Shown: one piece after another, positions 41,861 to 50,718 of the stretch
Layout: each line of letters starts with the position of its first letter
Position numbering within the stretch: position 1 is the stretch's first letter
Source of the DNA: DASYTH01 sp035762905
GTDB taxonomy: Bacteria > Actinomycetota > Actinomycetes > Mycobacteriales > Pseudonocardiaceae
Reading direction: 5' to 3'
Assembly: GCF_035762905.1 (NCBI RefSeq)
Contig: NZ_DASUCC010000077.1
Location: forward strand, 129,798-193,797
DNA length: 64,000 nucleotides
The notes under the pieces: generated by a model
What the model was told of the DNA's origin: nothing
Seen by the model: the letters and a program-made list of their open reading frames with translations, nothing else
The model's database searches: none
Made by a program: the position numbers and the translations under genes

Positions 41861-44185
41861 ATGGCCAGTGCCGATGAGATCCGGCGACTGCTCGACGACC
41901 CGCATGTGTCGGCGCAGACCAAGAAGCTGTTGCTGCGCGACCTCGCCGCGATGGCGGAGTCGAACGACGACGAGCTGCGGCGCTACGCCCGGGAGCTGGG
42001 GGCGTCCGAAGACGAGATCATCGATCTGCACGACGGCGCGGACCTGGTCGGCGGGATCGATCTCGATCCGGAGGACGAGCACATCGGCCGGGCGGAGCGC
42101 GACCGGGAGCTGGGTCAGAGCTGGGCGAACCTGACGGACAGCACGTCGTCGCCGACCTCGGACGCGATCCTGGACGACGGCGTCGTCGGGCTGAAGATCT
42201 TCGACGAGTTCCATCCGCGGTTCACCCGGGCCGGCGGTTCCGGGCAGAACGTCGACCCGGACAGCCTGCGCCGGGCCGTCGACGAGTTACGCGGGATCGA
42301 CTTCCGGGCGTTCGCGACGGATGCGTCGGCGGTCGGCGAGGTGGTGTCCGGTGTGGACGATTCGCGCAACCATCTGGCGCAGGCGTGGTCGACCAGCCTG
42401 TCCGGGTGGACCGGCCCGGCGGCGGAGTCGGCCAACCAGTACAAGGCGAAGTTCGACGGCGCGGTGGCCACCCTCGATGCCGGGATCAAGCCGATTCCGG
42501 GGGCGTTGACCTCGGCGTCGCAGACGATCCAGAAGCAGGTCACCGACTACGCGAAGCTGCTGCACAACCAGTGGGACGACGGCCGGATGGCCGGGATGAC
42601 CCCGCGGGAGGTGGACGCCGCGCTGGACGGCCGGGACGAGCTGCCCGGGGTGATCGCCGAGCTGGAGGCGAAGATCTACGAGCTGAACCACCGGAGCCTG
42701 CTGGACCGGGCGTTCGACTTCGCGGTCGGCGCGCTCGGTTTCCTCGTCGCCGGCCCGATCGGCGCGATCGCCGCGATCACCGCGGTGCACTTCGCGTCGG
42801 AGATCACCGAGGACAACATCGAGGAGGAGACCGAGAAGTACCGGCAGGCGCTACGCGGGTGTGCGGAGAAGATCGGTCAGTTCATCGATGACTACTCGGC
42901 CCGGGCGGCGTCCGTGCACGAGTACACCGAGCAGACCTGTCAGGCGGTTCAGGACACCTACGACGCGCTGTTCGCGGTCACCACCGGTCAGGGGCAGCTG
43001 TCCGCCAACCCGTTCGACACCGTGGGGGCCACGCCGGACTTCGAGGACGCGCAGCCAAGCGGCAACGGCCACGGCCCTGGTGGCGGTGGTCCCGGTGGCG
43101 GTGGTCCCGGCGGCGGCGGTCCGGGTGCCGGCGGCGGTGTCCCGATCAACACCGGCGGCGGTGGGGGCGGCGGCTACTCGCCACCCGCGCTGCCCACCGA
43201 CAGCACCGACCCCGCACTGGCCGGTGGTGGGCCGGGCGGCGGCGGCGGCACGGATCCGTCCCAGGCCGGCGGTGGCCGGGTGCCCGGTGGCCTCGGTGAC
43301 CCGACCGACCCGCGCGGCGGGCAGGGCGCAAACCCGCCCTCGATCCCGGTCGGCGGTGGCGGTGGTGGGGGCAACGGGGCGGTCCCCGGCCAGCCTGGCG
43401 CCCCCAAGGAAGTCACCATCAAGGACGGCAACCGCGCCATCACGGTCGGCGAGCCGGACGCCCGCGGCCGCAGCAAGCTCACCATCGACGACGGCACCGG
43501 CAATCCCAAGAGCTACGAGCTGGACTTCGGCACCGGCGAAGGTGGCGAGGACGGCGACGTGATCCGCCCCGGTGCCGACGGCAAGGCGGTCATCCGGGAC
43601 GGCGACACCACGATCACCACCGAGCAGGTCCCCGGCCAGCCCGGCCAGCTCAAGATGACCGTCGACGACGGCACCCCGCCGCCCAACACCTACACGCTCG
43701 ACTTCGACACCCCGACCCCCGGCGGCCTCGACCTGCCCAGCTCCACGGCCGGTGCCGCCGGGTTGGGTGGCGGCGGTGGCATCGGCGGTGGTGGCGGTGG
43801 CATCGGTGGCGGAGGTATCGGCGGTGGTGGCGGAGGTATCGGTGGCGGTGGTGGCGGCGCCGCCACCCCCAACCCCGCGGCCCTGGACTTCGGCGGCGCC
43901 ACCGGCGCCCAGGCACCCGGCGCCGTCGACGAACGCCTCGCCACCCCGGCCGGGGCCAGTGCCGGTGCCGGGCCCGGCGGCGGCCCGACCGGCGGCCCGG
44001 TAGGCGGCATGCCGATGGGTGCCATGGGCGCGGGCGCCGGCCAGGGCGGCGACCAGGCCCGCACCAGCAAGTGGCGCACCCAGGGTCAACTCTTCGACGA
44101 CGACGACCCCGCCGCCACCTTCGACGGCATCGTCGGCGAAGACCCCGCCAACCGTCCCCCGGCCAAACCCACCAAGCGCACCTGA
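41861..44185 (+). CDS. Large WXG-domain T7SS substrate, paralogue 2
   Basis: A 774-residue paralogue of the 840-residue protein, with the same order: acidic helical head, WXG-type domain (W183-T-G185), hydrophobic Gly-rich stretch (ALGFLVAGPIGAIAAIT), Gly/Pro linker, two beta-type repeats (VTIKDGNRAITV ...; AVIRDGDTTITT ...), more glycine runs and a closing KWRTQGQLFDDDD. Blocks of over 100 bp in the WXG region are almost the same as paralogue 1 while flanks differ, suggesting gene conversion. ATG 41861 follows gagaagggg. Confidence 0.78.
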   Translation: MASADEIRRLLDDPHVSAQTKKLLLRDLAAMAESNDDELRRYARELGASEDEIIDLHDGADLVGGIDLDPEDEHIGRAERDRELGQSWANLTDSTSSPTSDAILDDGVVGLKIFDEFHPRFTRAGGSGQNVDPDSLRRAVDELRGIDFRAFATDASAVGEVVSGVDDSRNHLAQAWSTSLSGWTGPAAESANQYKAKFDGAVATLDAGIKPIPGALTSASQTIQKQVTDYAKLLHNQWDDGRMAGMTPREVDAALDGRDELPGVIAELEAKIYELNHRSLLDRAFDFAVGALGFLVAGPIGAIAAITAVHFASEITEDNIEEETEKYRQALRGCAEKIGQFIDDYSARAASVHEYTEQTCQAVQDTYDALFAVTTGQGQLSANPFDTVGATPDFEDAQPSGNGHGPGGGGPGGGGPGGGGPGAGGGVPINTGGGGGGGYSPPALPTDSTDPALAGGGPGGGGGTDPSQAGGGRVPGGLGDPTDPRGGQGANPPSIPVGGGGGGGNGAVPGQPGAPKEVTIKDGNRAITVGEPDARGRSKLTIDDGTGNPKSYELDFGTGEGGEDGDVIRPGADGKAVIRDGDTTITTEQVPGQPGQLKMTVDDGTPPPNTYTLDFDTPTPGGLDLPSSTAGAAGLGGGGGIGGGGGGIGGGGIGGGGGGIGGGGGGAATPNPAALDFGGATGAQAPGAVDERLATPAGASAGAGPGGGPTGGPVGGMPMGAMGAGAGQGGDQARTSKWRTQGQLFDDDDPAATFDGIVGEDPANRPPAKPTKRT

Positions 44186-44189
44186 GCGC

Positions 44190-44206
44190 CGCGGAGCCGC
44201 TCCGCG
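44190..44206. terminator. Short hairpin after the large WXG paralogue 2
   Basis: Arms cgcggag (44190-44196) and ctccgcg (44200-44206) with a 3-nt loop, 4 bp after the stop codon and before a converging hydrolase gene. Short, so termination strength is uncertain. Confidence 0.5.
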
Positions 44207-44256
44207 AGGTGCCGGCGAGGGCAATCTCACATTCAGCCGGCGCTATGCGTGCGATG

Positions 44257-45078
44257 TCACAGGGCGCGGGCGTCGTGCGGCGCGTTCGGCAGTTCGATGT
44301 TCAGCAGGCCCTTCACCTCGTCGGTGAGCAGGGGCTCGTACTGCTTGGCCCCGGTGAGGTGGACCAGGAAGAAGGCGGTGAGCAGGGCGCGGGTGAGCCG
44401 TCGGGTCCGGTGTTCGGACTTGCCGGGGAGCAGCAGGGTGCTCCAGTGCCAGCCCTCGGTGAAGCCCAGGTGGCTGGCCTTGGGCAGGAACTTCAGGCGG
44501 ACCGGGCCGGCCCAGGCCCTGGCGATCAGCTCGCCGTTGCCGACCGGCGGGGCGACCTGGTCGCGGCCGGCGACGACGTGCAGGCCGGGCATCCGGCAGG
44601 CCCTGGCCGCCTCCGAGGCGAACGGGCGGGTCTGCGCGGCGGCCAGCGTGGCCACGGCCGCGACCCGGGTGTCCTCGGCCGCGGCCAGCACGGCACAGCC
44701 GCCGCCGATGGCGTGTCCGGCCAGGCCGAGGCGGCTCGGGTCCACGGTGATTCCGCCGTCACCCAGGCGTACCCCGGCGCACACGTCCAGCGCCGTCGCC
44801 AGGTTCGCGGCCAGCAGCCGGTGCGAGGCCAGCGGCCCGACCTGAGTGGCCGGCGCCGCGACCACGACGCCCCAGGAGGCCAGGTGGCGGAGCAGGCCCC
44901 GGTACCGGGCCGGTGGCTGCAGCCAGCCGTGTCCGAACGCGACGGCCGGCAGACCGGTGCCGGAGCGCGGGGTCAACACCGTGCCGGGCAGGCCGACCAG
45001 CGCCAGATCGCCGCGCAGCACCGGGTGCGGACCCGGCCGGGACAGCTCGTCCAGCAGATGCGTGGCCTTCGGCGCCAT
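44257..45078 (-). CDS. Alpha/beta-hydrolase-fold protein lacking the nucleophile serine
   Basis: A 273-residue protein with the fold of chlorophyllase/PET-hydrolase-like enzymes. The nucleophile elbow, normally GHSxGGG, reads G121-H-A123-I-G-G-G: position 123 is Ala (codon gcc at 44712-44710). The other triad residues appear present, Asp173 (AGRDQVAPP) and His203 (KASHLGF). It is therefore probably not a standard esterase; it may bind ligands or proteins. It is divergent from glmS, with 73 bp between start codons. Confidence 0.82.
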   Translation of the reverse strand: MAPKATHLLDELSRPGPHPVLRGDLALVGLPGTVLTPRSGTGLPAVAFGHGWLQPPARYRGLLRHLASWGVVVAAPATQVGPLASHRLLAANLATALDVCAGVRLGDGGITVDPSRLGLAGHAIGGGCAVLAAAEDTRVAAVATLAAAQTRPFASEAARACRMPGLHVVAGRDQVAPPVGNGELIARAWAGPVRLKFLPKASHLGFTEGWHWSTLLLPGKSEHRTRRLTRALLTAFFLVHLTGAKQYEPLLTDEVKGLLNIELPNAPHDARAL

Positions 45079-45151
45079 GTCGGGACCCTATCTGGGCCCG
45101 AGGGCGTCGGCCCTACCGGCGCTCCTACGGGCACCGTTTACGCTCGGCGGC

Positions 45152-47023
45152 GTGTGCGGAATTGTGGGATACGTAGGACACCGCCCGGCGCTGGACGTCA
45201 TTCTCGACGGCCTTCGGCGCCTGGAGTACCGCGGCTACGACTCGGCCGGGGTCGCGGTGCTGACCGGGACGGGCGAGTTGGCCGTGCAGCGCAAGGCCGG
45301 CCGGCTGGCCAACCTGGAGGCCCGGTTGGACGAGGTCGGCCGGGACAGCCTTGGCGGCACCGCCGGCATGGGCCACACCAGGTGGGCCACGCACGGCCCG
45401 CCGGTGGACCGCAACTCGCATCCGCACCGGGACACCACCGGGCGGGTGGCCGTTGTCCACAACGGGATCATCGAGAACTTCGCCGCGCTGCGCGCCGAGC
45501 TGGAGGCGGCCGGGGTGGAGCTGACCAGCGACACCGACACCGAGACCGTCGCCCACCTGGTCGCCCGCGCCTACGACGGCGTGGACGGCGGCGACACCGC
45601 GGGCGACCTGCCGGCCTGCCTGCGCCGGGTGTGCCGGCGGCTGGACGGCGCGTTCACCCTGGTCGTGGCGCATTTAGCGGAGCCGGACCGGATCGTGGCC
45701 GCGCGCCGCAGCTCGCCGCTGGTGGTGGGCGTCGGCGACGGTGAGATGTTCCTCGCCTCCGACGTCGCGGCGTTCATCGAGCACACCCGCGAGGCGGTCG
45801 AGCTGGGCCAGGACGAGGTGGTGACCATCACCCGCGACGGGTACCAGGTGACCGACTTCGCCGGCGCGGACCGGGTGGTCCGCGGGTTCACCGTGGACTG
45901 GGACCTCTCCGCCGCCGAGAAGGGCGGCCACGAGTACTTCATGCTCAAGGAGATCGAGGAGCAGCCCGACGCGCTGGCCAACACGCTGCGCGGGCACTTC
46001 GTCGACGGCCGGATCGTGCTCGACGAGCAGCGCCTGTCCGACCAGGACCTGCGCGAGGTGGACAAGGTGTTCGTGGTCGCCTGCGGCTCCGCCTACCACT
46101 CGGGGATGCTGGCCAAGTACGCCATCGAGCACTGGTGCCGGCTGCCGGTCGAGGTGGAGCTGGCCTCGGAGTTCCGCTACCGGGACCCGGTGCTGGACCG
46201 GGACACGCTGGTCGTGGCGGTGTCCCAGTCCGGCGAGACGGCCGACACGCTGGAGGCGGTGCGGCACGCCCGGGAGCAGAAGGCCCGGGTGCTCGCCGTG
46301 TGCAACACCAACGGCGCGCAGATTCCGCGCGAGTCCGACGCGGTGCTCTACACGCACGCCGGGCCGGAGATCGGGGTGGCCTCGACCAAGGCGTTCCTTG
46401 CCCAGGTCGCGGCCAACTACCTGGTCGGGCTGGCGCTGGCGCAGGCCCGCGGCACCAAGTACCCGGACGAGGTGGCCCGCGAGTTCCACGAGCTGGCGGC
46501 GATGCCAAGGGCGGTCGAGCAGGTGCTTGGCACGATCGACGCGGCCAGGTCGCTCGGCCGCGCGCTGGCCGACTCCAAGGCCGTGCTGTTCCTCGGCCGG
46601 CACGTGGGCTACCCGGTGGCGCTCGAGGGGGCGCTCAAGCTCAAGGAGCTGGCCTACATGCACGCCGAGGGGTTCGCCGCCGGGGAGCTCAAGCACGGGC
46701 CGATCGCGCTGATCGAGGAGGGCCTGCCGGTGGTGGTGGTCATGCCGTCGCCGAAGGGCCGGGCGGTGCTGCACAGCAAGCTGGTGTCCAACATCAGCGA
46801 GATCCAGGCCCGCGGCGCGCGCACGATCGTGATCGCCGAGGAGGGCGACGAGACCGTGCGCCCGTTCGCCGACGCCCTGATCGAGGTGCCGGCGGTGCCC
46901 ACCCTGTTGCAGCCGCTGGTCTCCACGGTGCCGCTGCAGGTGCTGGCCGCCGAGATCGCCCGGACCCGCGGCTACGACGTGGACAAGCCGCGCAACCTGG
47001 CCAAGTCGGTGACCGTGGAATAG
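45152..47023 (+). CDS. glmS: Glutamine-fructose-6-phosphate aminotransferase (isomerizing)
   Basis: A 623-residue enzyme making glucosamine-6-phosphate from fructose-6-phosphate and glutamine. GTG 45152 puts the nucleophile at Cys2 (MCGIVGYVGHRPALD); longer frames upstream would bury it. The glutaminase domain has RLEYRGYDSAGVAV and GHTRWATHG; two SIS domains follow (VACGSAYHSGMLAKY, VSQSGETADTLEAVRHA), and the end DKPRNLAKSVTVE is diagnostic. It feeds GlmM. No glmS ribozyme is seen upstream, as expected outside Firmicutes. Confidence 0.97.
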   Translation: MCGIVGYVGHRPALDVILDGLRRLEYRGYDSAGVAVLTGTGELAVQRKAGRLANLEARLDEVGRDSLGGTAGMGHTRWATHGPPVDRNSHPHRDTTGRVAVVHNGIIENFAALRAELEAAGVELTSDTDTETVAHLVARAYDGVDGGDTAGDLPACLRRVCRRLDGAFTLVVAHLAEPDRIVAARRSSPLVVGVGDGEMFLASDVAAFIEHTREAVELGQDEVVTITRDGYQVTDFAGADRVVRGFTVDWDLSAAEKGGHEYFMLKEIEEQPDALANTLRGHFVDGRIVLDEQRLSDQDLREVDKVFVVACGSAYHSGMLAKYAIEHWCRLPVEVELASEFRYRDPVLDRDTLVVAVSQSGETADTLEAVRHAREQKARVLAVCNTNGAQIPRESDAVLYTHAGPEIGVASTKAFLAQVAANYLVGLALAQARGTKYPDEVAREFHELAAMPRAVEQVLGTIDAARSLGRALADSKAVLFLGRHVGYPVALEGALKLKELAYMHAEGFAAGELKHGPIALIEEGLPVVVVMPSPKGRAVLHSKLVSNISEIQARGARTIVIAEEGDETVRPFADALIEVPAVPTLLQPLVSTVPLQVLAAEIARTRGYDVDKPRNLAKSVTVE

Positions 47024-47032
47024 TGCACCCCC

Positions 47033-48475
47033 ATGCGGGGCGTGTGGACCACCGAGCACGTGAAGGCGGCCGAGGAGCGCCTGATGGCGCGCGTCCCGGC
47101 CGGGACGCTGATGCGCCGGGCCGCGTTCGGTGTGGCCGCCCGGGCCGCGGCGGTGCTGGCCGAGCGGACCGGCGGGGTCGCCGGCCGGCGGGTCACGCTG
47201 CTGGTCGGCGCCGGCAACAACGGCGGCGACGCGCTGTGGGCCGGGCACTTCCTGCGCCGCCGGTCGGTCGCGGTCGACGCGCTGCTGCTCGAGCCGGACC
47301 GGGCACATGCACAGGGGCTGGCGGCGCTGCGCCGGGCCGGCGGCCGCATCGTGTCCACAGTGGACGGTCGGACCGATCTGGTGGTGGACGGCATCGTCGG
47401 GCTGTCCGCGCACGGCCCGCTGCGGGCGCCGGCCGCCGAGCTGGTGGCCGGGATCACCGCACCGGTGCTGGCGGTGGACCTGCCGAGCGGGGTGGACCCG
47501 GACACCGGTGCGGCGGAAGGCCCCGCGGTGACCGCGGCCGTCACGGTCACCTTCGGCTGCCGCAAGCCGGTGCACGTGCTCGGCGAGGGGCTGGTGCGCT
47601 CCGGCGCGGTGCACCTGGTGGACATCGGTCTCGCCGGCGAGCTGGGTGCGCCGGACCTGGTCGTGCTCGACCCGGACGACGTGGCCGCGACCTGGCCGCT
47701 GCCCGGCCCGCGGGACGACAAGTACACCCAGGGCGTGACCGGGATCGCGGCCGGCTCGGCCACCTACCCCGGAGCGGCCGTGCTGACCACCGGCGCCGCG
47801 GTGCTGGCCACCTCCGGCATGGTGCGCTACGCCGGATCGGCGGCCGACGAGGTGCGGGCGCGCTGGCCGGAGGTGGTCGCCACCGGCTCGGTGGCCGATG
47901 CCGGCCGGGTGCAGGCCTGGGTGGCCGGACCGGGCCTCGGCACCGGCACCGCCGGCCGTGAGGTGCTCGGGAAGGTGCTCGGCGACGGGCTGCCGGTGTG
48001 TGTCGACGCCGACGGAATCACTTTGCTGGCAACGAATCCGGAGCTGTGGGACGCCCGTGACCCGGCCGTGCCGGTGGTGCTCACCCCGCACGACCGGGAG
48101 TTCGCCCGGATCGCCGACCCGGTGCGGGTCACGCTCGGCCCGGACCGGGTGGCCGCGGCCCGGGCGCTGGCCGCGAAGACCAACTGCGTGGTGCTGCTCA
48201 AGGGATACAGCACGGTGGTCGCCGATCCGGCCGGCCGGGTGCTGGTCAACCCGGCGCACTCGGCCTGGCTGGCCACCGCGGGCTCCGGCGACGTGCTGTC
48301 CGGGTTGATCGGTGCGCTGCTGGCCGCCGGGATCGATCCCTGGCTGGCGGCCGGGTGCGCGGCGTGGGTGCACGAGCGGGCCGGTGCGCTGGCCGCGGCC
48401 GGGGCACCCGCCCCGGCGTCGAAGATCGTCGCGGCCGTCCCGGACGCCATCCGGTCCGCCCGGGGCCTGGTATGA
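47033..48475 (+). CDS. nnr: Bifunctional NAD(P)H-hydrate epimerase / ADP-dependent dehydratase
   Basis: A 480-residue two-domain repair enzyme. The N-terminal YjeF epimerase domain (1-210) has LLVGAGNNGGDALWAG and VDLPSGVDPDTG. The C-terminal ribokinase-like dehydratase (about 225-475) has VLTPHDREFARI, LLKGYSTVVADP and TAGSGDVLSGLIGALLA. Together they restore damaged NAD(P)H. It lies 9 bp after glmS; Rv3433c occupies a similar position before alr in M. tuberculosis. Confidence 0.94.
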   Translation: MRGVWTTEHVKAAEERLMARVPAGTLMRRAAFGVAARAAAVLAERTGGVAGRRVTLLVGAGNNGGDALWAGHFLRRRSVAVDALLLEPDRAHAQGLAALRRAGGRIVSTVDGRTDLVVDGIVGLSAHGPLRAPAAELVAGITAPVLAVDLPSGVDPDTGAAEGPAVTAAVTVTFGCRKPVHVLGEGLVRSGAVHLVDIGLAGELGAPDLVVLDPDDVAATWPLPGPRDDKYTQGVTGIAAGSATYPGAAVLTTGAAVLATSGMVRYAGSAADEVRARWPEVVATGSVADAGRVQAWVAGPGLGTGTAGREVLGKVLGDGLPVCVDADGITLLATNPELWDARDPAVPVVLTPHDREFARIADPVRVTLGPDRVAAARALAAKTNCVVLLKGYSTVVADPAGRVLVNPAHSAWLATAGSGDVLSGLIGALLAAGIDPWLAAGCAAWVHERAGALAAAGAPAPASKIVAAVPDAIRSARGLV

Positions 48476-48490
48476 CAGCATGGAATCGTT

Positions 48491-49630
48491 ATGGCTGACC
48501 AGCTGCCGCGCGCCGAGGTGATCGTCGACCTCGGCGCGATCGCGCACAACGTGACGGTGCTTTCCCGGCGGGCGGCGGGTTCCGGCGCGGCGACCATGGC
48601 CGTGGTGAAGGCGGACGGGTACGGGCACGGCGCGGTGCCGGTGGCCAGGGCGGCGCTGGCCGCGGGCGCGACCTGGCTGGGCGCCTGCTCGCTGGCCGAG
48701 GCGCTGGATCTGCGCGCGGCCGGGCTCACCGCGCCGGTGTTGAGCTGGCTCGACCCGGTCGGCACGGACTACGCGCCGGGCGTCGCGGCCGGTATCGACC
48801 TGAGCGCGGCCGGTTCCGGCCAGTTGGCGGCGATCGTGGCCGGCGCCGCCGCCGCGGACCGCCCGGCCCGGGTGCACCTCAAGATCGACACCGGGTTGGC
48901 CAGGAACGGCTGCCCGGCAGAGGAGTGGCCCGCGCTCATCGATGCGGCGGTCGCGGCCGAGCGGGCCGGCCGGATCGAGGTGGTCGCCGTCTGGTCGCAC
49001 CTGGCCTGCGCCGACGAGCCCGGCCATCCGTCGATCGACGAGGCGGCCAAGCGGTTCGACGACGCCTACCGGCTGGCCCGGGCCGCCGGGCTGAACCCGG
49101 TGCGCCACCTGGCGAACTCCGCGGCCACGCTGAGCCGGCCGGACCTGCACTTCGACCTGGTCCGGGTGGGCATCGCCATGTACGGGCTGAATCCGTTGCC
49201 ACAGCAGGAAGATCTCCGCCCGGCGATGACCTTCCGGTCTTCTGTCGCGCTGGTGAAACGGATCCCGGCCGGCGAGTCCGTCTCCTATGGACAGACCTGG
49301 ACCGCCGAGCGGGCCACCACGCTTGCCCTGGTGCCGGCCGGGTACGCCGACGGCATCCCGCGCGGTCTGTCCGGCCGGATGGACGTGTGGCTGGCCGGGC
49401 GCCGCCGTCCGGTGGTCGGCCGGGTGTGCATGGACCAGATCATGGTGGACTGCGCCGACGATCCGGTGGCGGAGGGCGACATCGTCACGCTGTTCGGGTC
49501 CGGCGAGCACGGCGCCCCGACGGCCACCGAGTGGGCCGACACGTTGGGCACCATCGACTACGAGATCGTCACCGGGATGTACCGGCCGCGCGTGGTTCGG
49601 TCCTATGTGGACAGCGGAGCGGCCGGGTGA
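48491..49630 (+). CDS. alr: Alanine racemase
   Basis: A 379-residue PLP enzyme giving D-alanine for peptidoglycan. K40 in AVVKADGYGHG binds PLP; the second catalytic residue is the Tyr of SVSYGQTW near 268. PAGYADGIPRGLSG and VGRVCMDQIMVD are family signatures. ATG 48491 follows tatgacagcatggaatcgtt without a strong ribosome site. Next gene overlaps by GTGA. Confidence 0.97.
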   Translation: MADQLPRAEVIVDLGAIAHNVTVLSRRAAGSGAATMAVVKADGYGHGAVPVARAALAAGATWLGACSLAEALDLRAAGLTAPVLSWLDPVGTDYAPGVAAGIDLSAAGSGQLAAIVAGAAAADRPARVHLKIDTGLARNGCPAEEWPALIDAAVAAERAGRIEVVAVWSHLACADEPGHPSIDEAAKRFDDAYRLARAAGLNPVRHLANSAATLSRPDLHFDLVRVGIAMYGLNPLPQQEDLRPAMTFRSSVALVKRIPAGESVSYGQTWTAERATTLALVPAGYADGIPRGLSGRMDVWLAGRRRPVVGRVCMDQIMVDCADDPVAEGDIVTLFGSGEHGAPTATEWADTLGTIDYEIVTGMYRPRVVRSYVDSGAAG

Positions 49631-50718
49631 AGACCTCGCACGCCGTGGTCACCGCGGTCGGCGGCGCGCTCGGCGTCGCCGCGACCGGTGCGGCGATCGC
49701 CATCACCGCGGCGCGCAAGCGGGCCGCGCACGACTCCCACGTCGAGGAGCCGCTCGGCCGGCTCGAGCCGGACCGGGTGAGCTCGGTGGCCGCCGACGAC
49801 GGCGTGGTGATCTCGGTGGAGGAGATCGACCCGCCCGGTACCGGCCGGCCCGATCTGACCGTGGTGTACGTGCACGGGTTCGCGTTGAGCCGCAAGTGCT
49901 GGCACTTCCAGCGCCGGGACCTGGCCCGGCTGACCTCGCCGCGGGTCCGGCAGGTGCTGTTCGACCTGCGCTGCCACGGCCGGTCCAGCCGGGGCGCCGC
50001 CGCGTCCTGCACGATCGACCAGTTGGCCCGGGATCTCGGCGAGGTGCTGCGCGCCGTGGTGCCGGACGGCCCGATCGTCCTGATCGGACACTCGATGGGC
50101 GGCATGACGATCATGGCGCTGGCCGAGCAGGATCCGGACCTGTTCGCCGACCGGGTCTGCGGGGTGGTGCTGATCGCCACGACCGCGGGCGAGGTCGGCA
50201 AGCGCGGGCTGCCCCGGCCGCTGCTGTCCCGGTACAACCCGGTGACCCGCAGCGTCGGCCGGCTGGCCGGCTGGCGGCCGGGCCTGGTGGAGTACGTCCG
50301 GGCGGCCGGCGGGGCGATCACCCGGCGGGCCACCCGGTCGCTCGCGTTCGGGCCGGGTCAGGTGAGCCCGAGCCTGGTCGACTTCATGGTGGACATGCTC
50401 GGCGTGACCCCGGTCGCCGATCTCGCCTCGTTCACCGACACGTTCGGCACGCACGACCGGTACGCCGCGCTGGTCGGACTCAAGCACGCGCACGTGCAGG
50501 TGATCAGCGGCGACCGGGACCTGTTCACGCCGTTCGCGCATGCCGAGCGGATCGTGGCGGAGTTGCCGGACGCCACCCTGGTGCGGGCGGCCGGCGCCGG
50601 GCACATGGTGATGCTCGAGCAACCGGACCTGGTCACCGACCACCTGGTGATGTTGTTGCAGCAGTGCGCTTTCGGCCCGGGTGCCGACCGGCGCCGGTGG
50701 TGGCGGCGGCGGTCATGA
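49627..50718 (+). CDS. Alpha/beta hydrolase with N-terminal membrane anchor
   Basis: A 363-residue protein from GTG 49627, coupled to alr. Residues 6-30 are hydrophobic (AVVTAVGGALGVAATGAAIA), an anchor or signal. The hydrolase core has YVHGFALSRKCW (oxyanion), nucleophile elbow IGHSMGGM with Ser, acid ISGDRDLFTP and His in AGAGHMVML. The triad is complete. Substrate unknown; ester or lipid hydrolysis is likely. Equivalent genes lie between alr and tsaE in mycobacteria. Confidence 0.9.
   Translation: MKTSHAVVTAVGGALGVAATGAAIAITAARKRAAHDSHVEEPLGRLEPDRVSSVAADDGVVISVEEIDPPGTGRPDLTVVYVHGFALSRKCWHFQRRDLARLTSPRVRQVLFDLRCHGRSSRGAAASCTIDQLARDLGEVLRAVVPDGPIVLIGHSMGGMTIMALAEQDPDLFADRVCGVVLIATTAGEVGKRGLPRPLLSRYNPVTRSVGRLAGWRPGLVEYVRAAGGAITRRATRSLAFGPGQVSPSLVDFMVDMLGVTPVADLASFTDTFGTHDRYAALVGLKHAHVQVISGDRDLFTPFAHAERIVAELPDATLVRAAGAGHMVMLEQPDLVTDHLVMLLQQCAFGPGADRRRWWRRRS

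Noticed and set aside
36197..42214. A 2005-codon open frame on the minus strand across rplM, rpsI, glmM and the T7SS substrate genes
   Set aside because: It runs antisense through several certain genes, is rich in Arg, Gly, His and Pro, and has no domain pattern; long antisense frames are usual in DNA with very high third-position GC.
45674..49510. A 1278-codon minus-strand frame opposite glmS, nnr and alr
   Set aside because: Antisense to three well-supported enzymes, and its composition is that of a shadow frame.
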